Notes under the pieces: model-generated
What the model was told of the DNA's origin: nothing
What the model saw: only the letters and a program-made list of their open reading frames with translations
Database searches by the model: none
Assembly (NCBI GenBank): GCA_964448285.1
Contig: CAYUWG010000010.1
Location: 23,232 to 87,231, forward strand
DNA: 64,000 nt
Reading direction: 5' to 3'
Origin: CAYUWG01 sp964448285
Lineage (GTDB): Bacteria; Bacteroidota; Ignavibacteria; SZUA-365
Part shown: one piece after another, positions 55,001 through 63,647 of the stretch
Layout: each line of letters starts with the position of its first letter
Numbering within the stretch: the stretch's first letter is position 1
Program-made: the position numbers and the translations under genes

Positions 55001-56681
55001 CTTCGAGCACGAGAATAGACGGGTAGCAATGCCTGCCTCCGGGTAACGTCGTGTCACGCGCAACGATGAGCGGCGGTTCACCGGTGACCGTAATCGACAA
55101 GCCTTTGGATACGGTGTCGCTCGCAGCATCCGTCAGAAGCACGCGAAACGGATATGTCCCCGGACTTGTCGGCATGCCGCCTATCGTCCCAGACGACTGG
55201 AGCTGAATACCATCCGGCATCTGCCCCGATGAAAGCGACCATGAGTATGGCGGCTGTCCACCGGTTCCGGCAAGTGCGGTCGTGTACGCTTTGTTCACCT
55301 GACCATCAGGAAGGCTCGACGTTGAAATGACAAGCGGTGGAGCGGCGAGTGTTACCGTGACCTCACGCGTATTCTGTTCGCCATTGCCTGCACGGTCTTT
55401 CGCTCGTACCACGATATGATAGGTCGTATTCGCTATGAGTCCCGTCAGTCGCGCAACGGGGCGTCCGCGAACTGTCTGTGTCGGCGAGTTGAAATTCTGC
55501 CCGCCGCTTGTCGTCGCAATGAAAACTCCATAGTCTATTTCATCCCCTTCCGACAGATCATCGTGTGCGAAAGGCCATGTAACGATGGCTGACGTAGAGC
55601 TTGATGCGATCGCCGCCGTTGCGCCGGCAAATCGTGGAGCGGCATTATCCGTCGCCGTTCCGGGACCCGTAAAGGATTGTGACCAGCCGATCGAGCCATC
55701 GGCATTCAGCTTTGCAGTAAGATAATCTGCATCGGTCCCTCCCGTAAAGACACGTCCCGTAATGACGGGAAGCCCGCCGGCATCAAGCTCGATTGCAAGT
55801 GCGCGGTGAAAACCATCACCGGTTATCGGCGCTTCTTTGTTCCATTCCTCGCTCGCGTCGGATTTGTACTTCACGACGACGACGCCGGAGCGGCTCTGGC
55901 TCGAACTCTTCCAACCGACGGCATAGGCGTTACCGGTATTATCGACGCGAAGGTCGCTGAAGCTTTCATTCGAACCGGTGCTGCCAAAGAGACTCGCCCC
56001 GACCCGAGTTCCATTGAGATTGAGAATGAGAGCGAACGCGTCCCGCTCCGTCCCGGTGAACGTCATTCCGACAACCGCAATGCGCGTTCCCCCTGCATCG
56101 ATTGCAACCGGCGTTGCGCCGTCGCCATGTGTGTATCCTTCGCTCCAGATCTGATTCCCGGATGGATCGATACCCACAACCATCGCCCCGTAAGATCCGT
56201 CATCCGCGATGACTTGTACCGCAACGGCAAGATTGCCGTTCGATAGGGCAACGGCATCCACCGGGATGTCGTGCGATGAGCCGGTCGCATTGAAAGACTT
56301 CGACCAAAGCTCGTTGCCGTCAGTATCGAAGCGCGCGACCGAGACGTGCCACCGGTTATCGTTCCCCCACACCTGACCGACTACTGAGAGTGCGCTTGTA
56401 CTGTGGACCGCGAGTGCAACGGCTTTTTCGTCGCCCTGTCTGTTGCTCTGTTTAACCCAAACTGTCGTTCCATTCCCGTCAATTTTTTTGAGGACGATAT
56501 CCCATCCGTTCGTCGCCGAAAAGGACGAACCGATGACGTAGGAATTGCCCCCTACGATTTCGATCTGAGTAGCTTCGTCGAGCGCATTCCCCTGTGCATT
56601 ATAGCGTGAGAGCCACTGCTCTTGAGCGAACAGACTCGATGTAAACAGGAACAAGGCAAAAAAACGTAGAAACATTCTCAT
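52056..56681 (-). CDS. Very large secreted protein: propeller, Fn3/Ig, PKD, Gly-rich repeat region
   Basis: The ATG at 56679-56681 is chosen because GGAGG lies directly upstream and it opens a signal peptide (MRMFLRFFALFLFTSSLFAQ), giving 1541 residues. From the N-terminus: SBBP-like propeller units (to about 350), an Fn3 domain, a He_PIG-type Ig domain (ISTSSLPDGQVNKAYTTAL), a parallel-beta segment (TITIHGVVRANCHSL), two PKD domains (FDIDFGDGE, YAWNFGDGNVS), then a Gly-rich region at about 905-1367. The 170-residue C-terminal domain is unrecognised and has no T9SS type-A motif, so export past the outer membrane may use another signal. The next gene is a small T9SS cargo. Confidence 0.85.
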   Translation of the reverse strand: MRMFLRFFALFLFTSSLFAQEQWLSRYNAQGNALDEATQIEIVGGNSYVIGSSFSATNGWDIVLKKIDGNGTTVWVKQSNRQGDEKAVALAVHSTSALSVVGQVWGNDNRWHVSVARFDTDGNELWSKSFNATGSSHDIPVDAVALSNGNLAVAVQVIADDGSYGAMVVGIDPSGNQIWSEGYTHGDGATPVAIDAGGTRIAVVGMTFTGTERDAFALILNLNGTRVGASLFGSTGSNESFSDLRVDNTGNAYAVGWKSSSQSRSGVVVVKYKSDASEEWNKEAPITGDGFHRALAIELDAGGLPVITGRVFTGGTDADYLTAKLNADGSIGWSQSFTGPGTATDNAAPRFAGATAAIASSSTSAIVTWPFAHDDLSEGDEIDYGVFIATTSGGQNFNSPTQTVRGRPVARLTGLIANTTYHIVVRAKDRAGNGEQNTREVTVTLAAPPLVISTSSLPDGQVNKAYTTALAGTGGQPPYSWSLSSGQMPDGIQLQSSGTIGGMPTSPGTYPFRVLLTDAASDTVSKGLSITVTGEPPLIVARDTTLPGGRHCYPSILVLEGATLTLNGNAQLCADTITIHGVVRANCHSLALLDYKLLRITGDVNNRCLADSSNGGDVLFYSADGQVDLNGRTSKNGLYTHGKVNITDDTTFADWEFAIPPFARATTPTDPVGYINADPLHGYIDASEPLEVRFSANGVDPDGGPIKFDIDFGDGEVRNNIPPQDESEAMVYKSYSKAGTYTVTLTVKDDDGKSSQSKLTLFLGDSLTDGSGGLGVAIDPTRLTTATGDTAYFSADDGLGEDASVSSYAWNFGDGNVSTNATPLHVYSAPGRYKISLTITDDSSHTATSECFIYVYNHDSSAVLGPKNGNSIAATQHVQNINWGFFWLPKGWRVIFPGAPNINFGPMMWVNGANGNNGGGPAGNNGQPGVGIKVWARGNINIAGGIWGGGNGGNGANGGAGANGGSLNVSGKNIVISGGVFAAGDGGNAAPTVKFTPASGTAVANGKTGGNAGKRISFNASRCVEFTGPVTIHTGNGGKGGDAIATGGAGADKCTVGQDAANARAKGGPGGKASKRGAVQGCVIGIGFITVTGGQGGDGGNATATGGRGGHALQCETTATGGKGGYASATGGKGGESGYSGVAVALAAPFKPGKGGDATANAGDGGNAVAKPIPDPGADGCPGQKGGDATARGGKGGRAYAENGRRGDLNGRGVQNLPGAATANGSDGGDAFSTGGKGGNGTGCNCAGGPGGVATSNGGSRGETKARSVGGGATNENPGTDGDANATGGEGGKGGNCCNPPAASGGNGGAGGAATANAGANGGQYTATGGPGGNGGDGKGPGGGGGGGNATGSVNGNATVGANGAPGNPCFIIREWYIFIGLPTPGTIPTGTRTLPVQKSKSTNPTEKIGEISIEFSGQLIQTPTGGVQMRPNSFIHFDPKTFTGGDPIPPNGWPGWYPTRVLLDLKNLSTFAQCFGLRGFFGGDVISEVFNQNTGGTGSTEQLEVNAPGGSLPDRFDFFGFFTTWDVEVDPWICVRWIDP
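52575..53965 (-). repeat. Gly-rich coding repeat of about 1.4 kb
   Basis: This part encodes about 460 residues dominated by GGxGG, ATGGxGG and NANGG units, for instance GGKGGYASATGGKGG. Units are irregular (10-20 residues) and interrupted by short non-Gly stretches. Because of the biased GC-rich pattern, long spurious open frames appear on the opposite strand. The composition recalls PE_PGRS-type or polyglycine-II-forming domains. Confidence 0.85.
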
Positions 56682-56809
56682 ACAAACCTCCGGATGATTG
56701 ACACTGTCCACCGAGATTCTGGCAAGAACTCTTACCACCTCTCGGATGACGTATGATAATGATCAAGAGTAATGAAGTTTTGCTAAAAAACAAAGAATCG
56801 GCTGAGGCT

Positions 56810-56934
56810 GGCTTGTAGCCTATGGTTTATGGCTTATGGCTGGTGGCCTTTAGCTTATAGCCCATAGGACAGAGGTCTGATTCTGACTTCTGACCTCCGC
56901 CATTTGACCTCTGACTTCTGACCTCCGACCTCTA
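56810..56934. repeat. Degenerate 7-bp tandem repeat, two sequence families
   Basis: About 17-18 consecutive heptamers in fixed register. From 56810 to about 56865 the units resemble GGCTTAT/AGCCTAT; from about 56873 to 56931 they resemble CCTCTGA/CTTCTGA/CCTCCGA (on the minus strand TCAGAGG). The array abuts, and slightly overlaps, the stop codon (56932-56934) of the VWA-domain T9SS gene, and fills the first half of the 250-base gap before the next minus-strand gene. Confidence 0.85.
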
Positions 56935-59900
56935 TCGCACAACTGCCATCCGCCTCATCAACACCTTCCCTGCTGCTTCGAGACGATAAACGTACACGCC
57001 ACCCGGCAAACCCTCGGCATCGAACAAGACCTGATAACTCCCAGCATCACGCCGGTCGTTGACAAGAACACGTACTTCCCTTCCGTGCAGGTCATAGATT
57101 GCAAGACGAACAGTTGAACTCATCGGCAGCGTGAAGTCTATTCGTGTGACGGGCTTGAACGGATTCGGGTAGTTTTGGCTTAACGAGAAAACGTTGGGAA
57201 TACCTCTTTCCACGTTCACCATCAGGGATGACTCGATGTGGACATTCCGATTGCAGTCGGTTACTGGTTGCTTCATTTCGTCCGAGCGGTATTGAATTGA
57301 GAACGGGACGGATTGCGTTATCGCTGTCGTATTCGAATTTGCGATCTTCAGACCCCAAAGGAAGGTATGCGCCTGTCCCGTGGGAAGCGAGGAAATCTGT
57401 TTGGGATTCGTGTTGTCGGGGAAAGCGGGATCGAATTCAACGAGGACGGGCGTAACCGGACTGCTAAAAAGCAATTCAGCACTCACATTATTCATATCGA
57501 TCCTCCCCGTGTTCGTTAACCGTCCGCTGATGATCCAGGTCGATGGCGTATAGACTCCCGCATTCCGATCGTACCGAATCAGTGTATCCGTCGATGACAA
57601 AGTACATTGCGTCGCAGGCAACACCGCGGAGATAACCAGTGATTTGTCACAATGATCGATCACCGCTTCATCATCGTACCAGATGCTGATGATGGAAAAA
57701 TACTTCGCTGCAAGTCCGGGTTCAGCGTGAAGAAGCCATGAAACGACGATCGTATCGCCCGGATTGATCGTCGTGTTCAGATACGTCGTATCGGGTGTCG
57801 TTGGGTCGAACCGAACGTCGCCCGTTTGCGGAAGCAGTACCGCTTTCGTCACGCGTTTCGAAACCGGACCAAGATTCGTCAGCATCGCACGCCAGAGGAA
57901 GGGATTCGGTTCAACGTCCGTTCCTGTCATTGTGCGACGCAATGTATCCGGATTACCGAGATTCGCTCCACGCAAGCATTGCATGCGAGCGCGGACTCCA
58001 TCCTGTTGTGTCGTACACGTATCGTTGCGCACGAACTTTTTCCCAACGACCGTATCGAATCCTTCCATCCGAAGGATGAACAAAACATCCTTTGTTTGGC
58101 TGACGAAACCGACAATCTTCACGCGCCATCTGAATCCACGCACCGGATCCCCGGACTTGTACGGTTCCAGCGAACCAGGAAGATGCCGCACAAGTGAATC
58201 ACCCGGAACAGCGAGAGAAAACCCCGAAGGAAGCACGAGCCAACCGACGATGTCTTGGATTCGGCGTGTGCCCATATTGCGAACTTCGAAGGAGACGTCG
58301 AACTCATCGGGGTCATAACGGACGAGCGAAGAGTCGAAGCGAATGCGCGAAGGCACGCTGCAGATGCTCGTGAGCAACGGTGCATCGGCGGCGGGAATGA
58401 CAATCTCCGTTGCACAAGACGCAGGCGGCGCATTCGGTGTGTTCAAACGAACGGTAATGGTATAACGCTTCTCCGCCGGGACCAAGTCGTGATGGAGGAA
58501 CCAGCCTGTCGCGCCTTGTCCGTTGGGTTGAAGACGTGGAGACATAAGGATCTTCGTCGGCTTTCCAACGTCAGGACCACCGAGAGAAAGACCGGCAGGC
58601 AGGTCGATCGTCGCGGTAATGGTATCGCTGAGAAGACCGCCGATATTCGTGACATCCACCGACATGGGAAACGGCATCGGACTGTATTCACCGGTGTTCA
58701 TGTTATACGTGACCGTTGCGCTGTTCACAGCACACGTCAAGCGTGGACCCGTCGGTGAAAGAATAACGTCTCGTGTACAAAAGACCGAGCCATGATTGTC
58801 GAATTCCGCGAGCACCTGGACAGGTACCGTATCGACGGTCGTAAACCGTGGGAGAGCGCGGAGAGTCCATTGAACCGCCGTACTCTTGCCCGGTTCGACA
58901 GTCGAAGGCGTTCCCGATTGAACGGTATCCGTGGGAGCGACGACATTGAACTTGGACCGGTCGATAAGAAGATGAAAACGCACACCGCTCAGATCGGTAT
59001 TCCCCGTGTTGGTCATGCTGAAAGTGACATCGAATGGATTCGGCGAATAATCATCGAGTTGTTTTTCCCATTGCAATGCGATCGGCTGTTCGACTGAACA
59101 AACAGTCTGGTTTTGCTGCCGCGGTACTATCAACACGAACGGTAATTCCTGTTCCGCCATGACGGGAGAACCGAGAATACAACCGTTCGACTGGCTCCAA
59201 AAAGCGACGCGAATGTTCACCCGGATTGTATCGGCAAAGTCCGGCGCTTTGAAACGAAGGAAGAACAACACTCCGGGTCCGCCGATTTTTCTGAGATCAT
59301 TCATGCTAATAATCGGCGTCCCAAATGTCGAAACCATGAGTTTGGCGGATTCGAGAAGAGTCCCCGGCGATTGCGCAATACCCTTGAACTCCAAACCGTT
59401 CATCACGGAATACCCGATTACCATAGTGAACGGTGCGAACAGCGCTTCCGGATTGATCGGTGTTTCGAGCACGAATGGAAGAAGGAATTCTTCCTGTGCT
59501 CGCACGGTATCCGACCCGATTCGCAGAACGGCTGTTATCGCTTCGTTCGCATCCTTCGGAAGCGTGATCGAACTTTCACGAGTGATCGAAGGACCGCTGC
59601 TGCTGCATACATCGTCCAGTGTGATTCTGAGCTTGCGTGTCGAGCCATCCTTGCATTCCGTCTGATAACGGAGTGTACAATCGACGAATCCAAGTCTCAT
59701 CAGCGCCTCGATGTCCTTGAAGATTTGCGACAATCCTTCGGGCTTGATCGTTGAGTAGTACCGGCCTCCCGTCTGAGATGCTACGGCCTGCAATGATAGA
59801 GAATCCGTAGCGGAACCGAGTGCGACCGTGAAAATCCGAACATTATTCCGGCTCGCCAAGGCAATGACTTCGGTCGGAGTACGAGAACCGGCGTTCGCTG

Positions 59901-60480
59901 CACCATCAGACACGACGATCACAGCGCGGCAGGGATTACTCCCAGTTGCGATCACTTCGATTGTCCCGGTATGAATCCCATCCCAGAGGGCGGTCGATCC
60001 GCCGGTAGATAGTCCGTTTATTGCGTTGTAAAGCAATGGCTTGATATGCGTCATTCCCTGTACAACCCATGCGTTCGAATTGAATGCGACGATTGCCGCT
60101 TGATCAGCGACGCCGTCCATTCGATCGACGAACACAGTCCCAGCAGCTTTCGCGCCCGCAATTCCTCCGCCGGTCATACTGCCGCTGACGTCGAACACAA
60201 GCGAAGCAGAAATCAGGCAAGGGATAGGAACATCAGGGCAGGACACCGTGAAGTCGGTTATTTCCCGCTCTGCCTCAAACACATGGAACTTGCTTTTTTC
60301 CCGTACAGGCATAAACTGCCCGCCGCATTGCACGTCAAGCGTCGCTTCAACATTCGGGTAATTGAGCGATACCTTCCGTATCTCAAACTTCATCGGTTGG
60401 GCAACCGCTTCAGTACTCCGCATGAACACTGCGAGCGAAAGCAAGCAAACAAGCGAAGAAAACAATGCAAACAATTTCAT
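56932..60480 (-). CDS. T9SS cargo with von Willebrand factor A domain
   Basis: This 1182-residue protein has AAGGAG before the ATG and a signal peptide (MKLFALFSSLVCLLSLAVFM, cleavage near AVAQ). Residues 88-270 are a VWA domain with an intact MIDAS motif DVSGS (97-101) and the following VVSDGAANAG, so metal-dependent ligand binding is likely. Then come repeated CARDB-like beta domains with the pattern VTYNMNTGEYSPMPFPMSV and SGxxxPFxVxxxVxNxG. The C-terminus is a T9SS type-A domain (LSQNYPNPFKPVTRIDF, LPGGVYVYRL, final R). Its Ig-like repeats and sorting domain are closely related to those of the next two genes upstream, so it is part of a paralogous surface-protein array. Confidence 0.88.
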   Translation of the reverse strand: MKLFALFSSLVCLLSLAVFMRSTEAVAQPMKFEIRKVSLNYPNVEATLDVQCGGQFMPVREKSKFHVFEAEREITDFTVSCPDVPIPCLISASLVFDVSGSMTGGGIAGAKAAGTVFVDRMDGVADQAAIVAFNSNAWVVQGMTHIKPLLYNAINGLSTGGSTALWDGIHTGTIEVIATGSNPCRAVIVVSDGAANAGSRTPTEVIALASRNNVRIFTVALGSATDSLSLQAVASQTGGRYYSTIKPEGLSQIFKDIEALMRLGFVDCTLRYQTECKDGSTRKLRITLDDVCSSSGPSITRESSITLPKDANEAITAVLRIGSDTVRAQEEFLLPFVLETPINPEALFAPFTMVIGYSVMNGLEFKGIAQSPGTLLESAKLMVSTFGTPIISMNDLRKIGGPGVLFFLRFKAPDFADTIRVNIRVAFWSQSNGCILGSPVMAEQELPFVLIVPRQQNQTVCSVEQPIALQWEKQLDDYSPNPFDVTFSMTNTGNTDLSGVRFHLLIDRSKFNVVAPTDTVQSGTPSTVEPGKSTAVQWTLRALPRFTTVDTVPVQVLAEFDNHGSVFCTRDVILSPTGPRLTCAVNSATVTYNMNTGEYSPMPFPMSVDVTNIGGLLSDTITATIDLPAGLSLGGPDVGKPTKILMSPRLQPNGQGATGWFLHHDLVPAEKRYTITVRLNTPNAPPASCATEIVIPAADAPLLTSICSVPSRIRFDSSLVRYDPDEFDVSFEVRNMGTRRIQDIVGWLVLPSGFSLAVPGDSLVRHLPGSLEPYKSGDPVRGFRWRVKIVGFVSQTKDVLFILRMEGFDTVVGKKFVRNDTCTTQQDGVRARMQCLRGANLGNPDTLRRTMTGTDVEPNPFLWRAMLTNLGPVSKRVTKAVLLPQTGDVRFDPTTPDTTYLNTTINPGDTIVVSWLLHAEPGLAAKYFSIISIWYDDEAVIDHCDKSLVISAVLPATQCTLSSTDTLIRYDRNAGVYTPSTWIISGRLTNTGRIDMNNVSAELLFSSPVTPVLVEFDPAFPDNTNPKQISSLPTGQAHTFLWGLKIANSNTTAITQSVPFSIQYRSDEMKQPVTDCNRNVHIESSLMVNVERGIPNVFSLSQNYPNPFKPVTRIDFTLPMSSTVRLAIYDLHGREVRVLVNDRRDAGSYQVLFDAEGLPGGVYVYRLEAAGKVLMRRMAVVR

Positions 60481-60502
60481 AACCGTGACTCCTTCAAATA
60501 TT

Positions 60503-60537
60503 GACTACCTTTTGACCTCTGACCTCCGACCTCTGCC
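60503..60537. repeat. Short 7-bp tandem repeat beside a stop codon
   Basis: Three clear heptamers (GACCTCT, GACCTCC, GACCTCT at 60514-60534) and one or two degenerate ones. It is the same CCTCTGA-type family as the array at 56873-56931, and again directly precedes the stop codon (60539-60541) of a minus-strand T9SS gene, filling the 58-base gap to the next start. Confidence 0.75.
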
Positions 60538-60538
60538 A

Positions 60539-63500
60539 TCACTTCACCACCGCCATCTGCCTCATCAACACCTTCCCTCCTGCCTCAAGTCGATAGAGAT
60601 ACACACCGCCCGGCAGACCATCCGCGTCGAAGGGAATACGATGTAGCCCTGTGTCGCGTCGTTCGTTCACCAACTCACGCACCTCGCGACCGAGCACATC
60701 GAAAACGGCTAATCGAACATGTGTGGCAACCGGCAGTTCGAATTCAATCACCGTCGAGGGATTGAATGGGTTCGGATAGTTTTGATGGAGGATTGCGTTC
60801 TGTGGAGTCATACTCGTTATCCCAGTTTGAAGCGATGACTCGATGACAAGCTCATCCGTACAAAGAACCATCGTATCGATGAGACCGGGAACGCGGTAGC
60901 GAATCGCGAAGCTAATGCGCTGATCTCTGCCGGTCGTGTTGGAATTCCTGACGCGAACGTTCCAAGAGACATTGTTGAATTGTTGGAGATTGACGTTTTG
61001 CAAAAGCACCGGATTCTGATGACCGGGTTCGATCTCGAGCAAATCCAAACCGGTCGTGTCGGTCCAGACTAACGAGACGAATACGCTATCGAGATTGAGA
61101 TTCCCGCTGTTGGTAAGCTGTCCCTCCACAACGAAACGGGATGGTTCATATCGGCCCGCCGTCGTGTTGAATCTTATGAGTGTATCGGAGAGAACGGCAC
61201 AGCCGGTAAGCTTGGGATTCACCGCAGCGATCGGGATGGAATGCCCGCAAATGACAGGGTTCCATTCTCCATCCCATACGATAGCTTGGACGTATGGCCG
61301 GCGCGCTTGTAGGGACAGGTTCACATGAATACGCCATACAAACGTGATAGTATCCCCATGGTTGAGTGGTTTATCAGGCCGATAAGTCTCTGGCGTTGAG
61401 GGGTCCACCCATAGACCATCACCCTGTGGAAAGTCGATACTAGCCTTCGCGATCTTGAATGGTAGCCAACTCTGATTCCAAAAGGACCATGAGATTGTTA
61501 TAGGATTCGGTTCGAGCCCCGTCCCGTCCGGTTTCATTATGACGGAGTCAGGATGGTTTGTGCAATAGGGAAATGACCAAATAGGTATCACGCTCGACAC
61601 TCGTATTCGGCATGATACGACAGGCGCATTCAGTGTATCCCCGAAACCATCATCACCCATCGTTTTAAACTTGAATTCCAGCCATGTTTCTTTGCGACTG
61701 ATTTTGTTATAACGCAACCGCCACTCCACTCGAGGAATCGGTCCTCCCTTGTATCCAGGCATCGTCGATGGGTTGTAATATTTCAAGGCTGTCTCTGTGG
61801 AATCCGCAAACTCTACGTCCGGCGGGAGAATGATTTCCGAACGGACGCTTTGAGCAGGTAATCCGCCGATGTTGGCCGCCTCAACCGCAACAACAAATGG
61901 ATCGGGAGTGTACCTGCCGGTGATCTCATTGAACGAAAGACTGTCCGGGCAAAGACACTGAGCGCGAAGAATCGGAGAATCCAATGGCGGAATCACGATA
62001 CGCGTTTCACTCATGACACTGTCGGTATTTGAGGAGCGGACCCACACACGTATCGTGTAGTCCCTCGCTACGGTTGCGATCGTATGATTCAGTTCCCATG
62101 ATATCGTGCCTTCCCCCCCTGCATCAAGTTTGAATGGAGTAAGCACTTTTGTATTTCTGTTCGGTGCATCAGCACCGGATAGCCTTAGATCTCGCTCGAA
62201 TTGTATTCGAGCATAAATCGTGTCCGTGGTAATTGTCCCGATATTTTTCACCTTCACCGTTACGTCGAAGGGCATGGGATGGTATCGCAGGTTTGGTCTG
62301 TCAGCTGTGATTGTCGGTGCAGTAGCCGTGGAAACGAGGAGTGGTTTATCCAGGATCCGTATCTTCCCATCGGTCAACACGGGAGAAAGTGTCCCTGCGT
62401 CGAACAACCAGGAGCCCCAATACAACGGGCAGATGCGTATTCCACCTTTCGGCGCTTCCGTGGTGAAGAACATAAGCTCCGTAAGCACACCCGAACCGTT
62501 CACGATCATGGTGTCGAGCAGTTCGACCGTCACTCTGCCGGGATTGAGGGTGGTCTTGAACCGCGCGCCGGACAGCAATGCGTTCGTGGGTGTTGCCGTG
62601 CTAAGGAACTGGACGCAATTATCGTCAAACTGCACGGTGAACTTCGCGGGATAGAAGGTCGCATCGGTAAGCGTGTCTACGAGCAGTACAGGAACACGGA
62701 CAACCGTATAGCTTTTTGTGGCGACGGAATCGAGGCGCAAACGCACTTGAGATGTAGCCTGTCCCGGTATCTGCACCGTCGCTTCACACCTCGTTGAATC
62801 GGCGTTCGACGTACGGATCCAGAAAACCACTCTGTAAGTTTTGGCTCCCGTGGTGACCGGGTGTGACAACTCCCAGTCCACCCCGCCCTGTTGACCTGGG
62901 TTCATGATTGAGGGAAGAATTTTTTTTGTATGACGATTCGGTGCGTCAGATCCTGCCAGCTTCAAATCACCCGGCGGTAACTCGATCCGTACAAACACTG
63001 TGTCAGTCCTCTGACCACCCAGATTACCCACGCACACACTCACGCCAAACAGCATCGGATCTTGGTTTCTTGAGATTCCCGCACTTACGCTGCAGCACGA
63101 CAGCACCGGCCCTGACACTGGGACCCAGAATCGCGCACTGTCAGTGATTGTTAGATGGTTTGAAAACACACCAGTGAGCAAAACAGATAGCGTATCACTC
63201 ACTACCCGATGTCGCACGGTAAGACGCCATGTGACGATAACGGAATCCCCAGGATGGATATCAGGAATATGTTTCTTGTTCGAATCCAACAGATCAAGCG
63301 CTTGCGCGTTGAACGTAAGGGAAAGTTCGCCGCCTTGTGCGGCAAGAGTTCCGACATTTCGCAATATCATAGTGATTGTCACAGGATTGGGGACATAGTC
63401 CCTTAAGAAACGATCCCACGTGAGTCCTTTCGGTGAAGTCACCTCGTAATTGAGATTCGCTGAAGCAGAGTTTGAAGAAAGATTCCCAATCATCGGCGAT

Positions 63501-63613
63501 GGCTCGCCGGCAGGTTCAATACCCAAATCTGTAATATTGTATAGCCGCTGTGCTTCTGATTGACAAGCGAGAAGCAGGAACAGTGCGAGGAGATACGGAA
63601 AAGATTTTATCAT
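60539..63613 (-). CDS. T9SS cargo with CARDB-like and cohesin-like domains
   Basis: This 1024-residue protein has GAGGT as ribosome-binding site. The signal peptide (MIKSFPYLLALFLLLACQSEAQ) allows either signal peptidase I cleavage after SEA or lipoprotein processing at Cys17; T9SS cargo normally uses the former. The mature part consists of repeated CARDB-like beta domains, with ADAPNRxTKxLxP recurring at about 225 and 480, and a cohesin-like domain (about 295-410; YTVVRVPVLLVDTLTDATFY). A type-A sorting domain (LHQNYPNPFNPSTVIEF, LPGGVYLYRL, final K) ends it. It is paralogous to the neighbouring genes on both sides, especially in the last 75 residues. Confidence 0.87.
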   Translation of the reverse strand: MIKSFPYLLALFLLLACQSEAQRLYNITDLGIEPAGEPSPMIGNLSSNSASANLNYEVTSPKGLTWDRFLRDYVPNPVTITMILRNVGTLAAQGGELSLTFNAQALDLLDSNKKHIPDIHPGDSVIVTWRLTVRHRVVSDTLSVLLTGVFSNHLTITDSARFWVPVSGPVLSCCSVSAGISRNQDPMLFGVSVCVGNLGGQRTDTVFVRIELPPGDLKLAGSDAPNRHTKKILPSIMNPGQQGGVDWELSHPVTTGAKTYRVVFWIRTSNADSTRCEATVQIPGQATSQVRLRLDSVATKSYTVVRVPVLLVDTLTDATFYPAKFTVQFDDNCVQFLSTATPTNALLSGARFKTTLNPGRVTVELLDTMIVNGSGVLTELMFFTTEAPKGGIRICPLYWGSWLFDAGTLSPVLTDGKIRILDKPLLVSTATAPTITADRPNLRYHPMPFDVTVKVKNIGTITTDTIYARIQFERDLRLSGADAPNRNTKVLTPFKLDAGGEGTISWELNHTIATVARDYTIRVWVRSSNTDSVMSETRIVIPPLDSPILRAQCLCPDSLSFNEITGRYTPDPFVVAVEAANIGGLPAQSVRSEIILPPDVEFADSTETALKYYNPSTMPGYKGGPIPRVEWRLRYNKISRKETWLEFKFKTMGDDGFGDTLNAPVVSCRIRVSSVIPIWSFPYCTNHPDSVIMKPDGTGLEPNPITISWSFWNQSWLPFKIAKASIDFPQGDGLWVDPSTPETYRPDKPLNHGDTITFVWRIHVNLSLQARRPYVQAIVWDGEWNPVICGHSIPIAAVNPKLTGCAVLSDTLIRFNTTAGRYEPSRFVVEGQLTNSGNLNLDSVFVSLVWTDTTGLDLLEIEPGHQNPVLLQNVNLQQFNNVSWNVRVRNSNTTGRDQRISFAIRYRVPGLIDTMVLCTDELVIESSLQTGITSMTPQNAILHQNYPNPFNPSTVIEFELPVATHVRLAVFDVLGREVRELVNERRDTGLHRIPFDADGLPGGVYLYRLEAGGKVLMRQMAVVK
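60562..60793 (-). repeat. Duplicated T9SS sorting-domain DNA, copy 1
   Basis: This 232-base block is about 93% identical (about 16 mismatches, no gap) to 63671-63902, in the same orientation, at an offset of 3109 bases. It encodes the sorting domain from LHQNYPNPFNP almost to the C-terminus. Confidence 0.9.
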
Positions 63614-63647
63614 AGAGACCTCAGGTTGCGGACACAGTAAAAGATTT

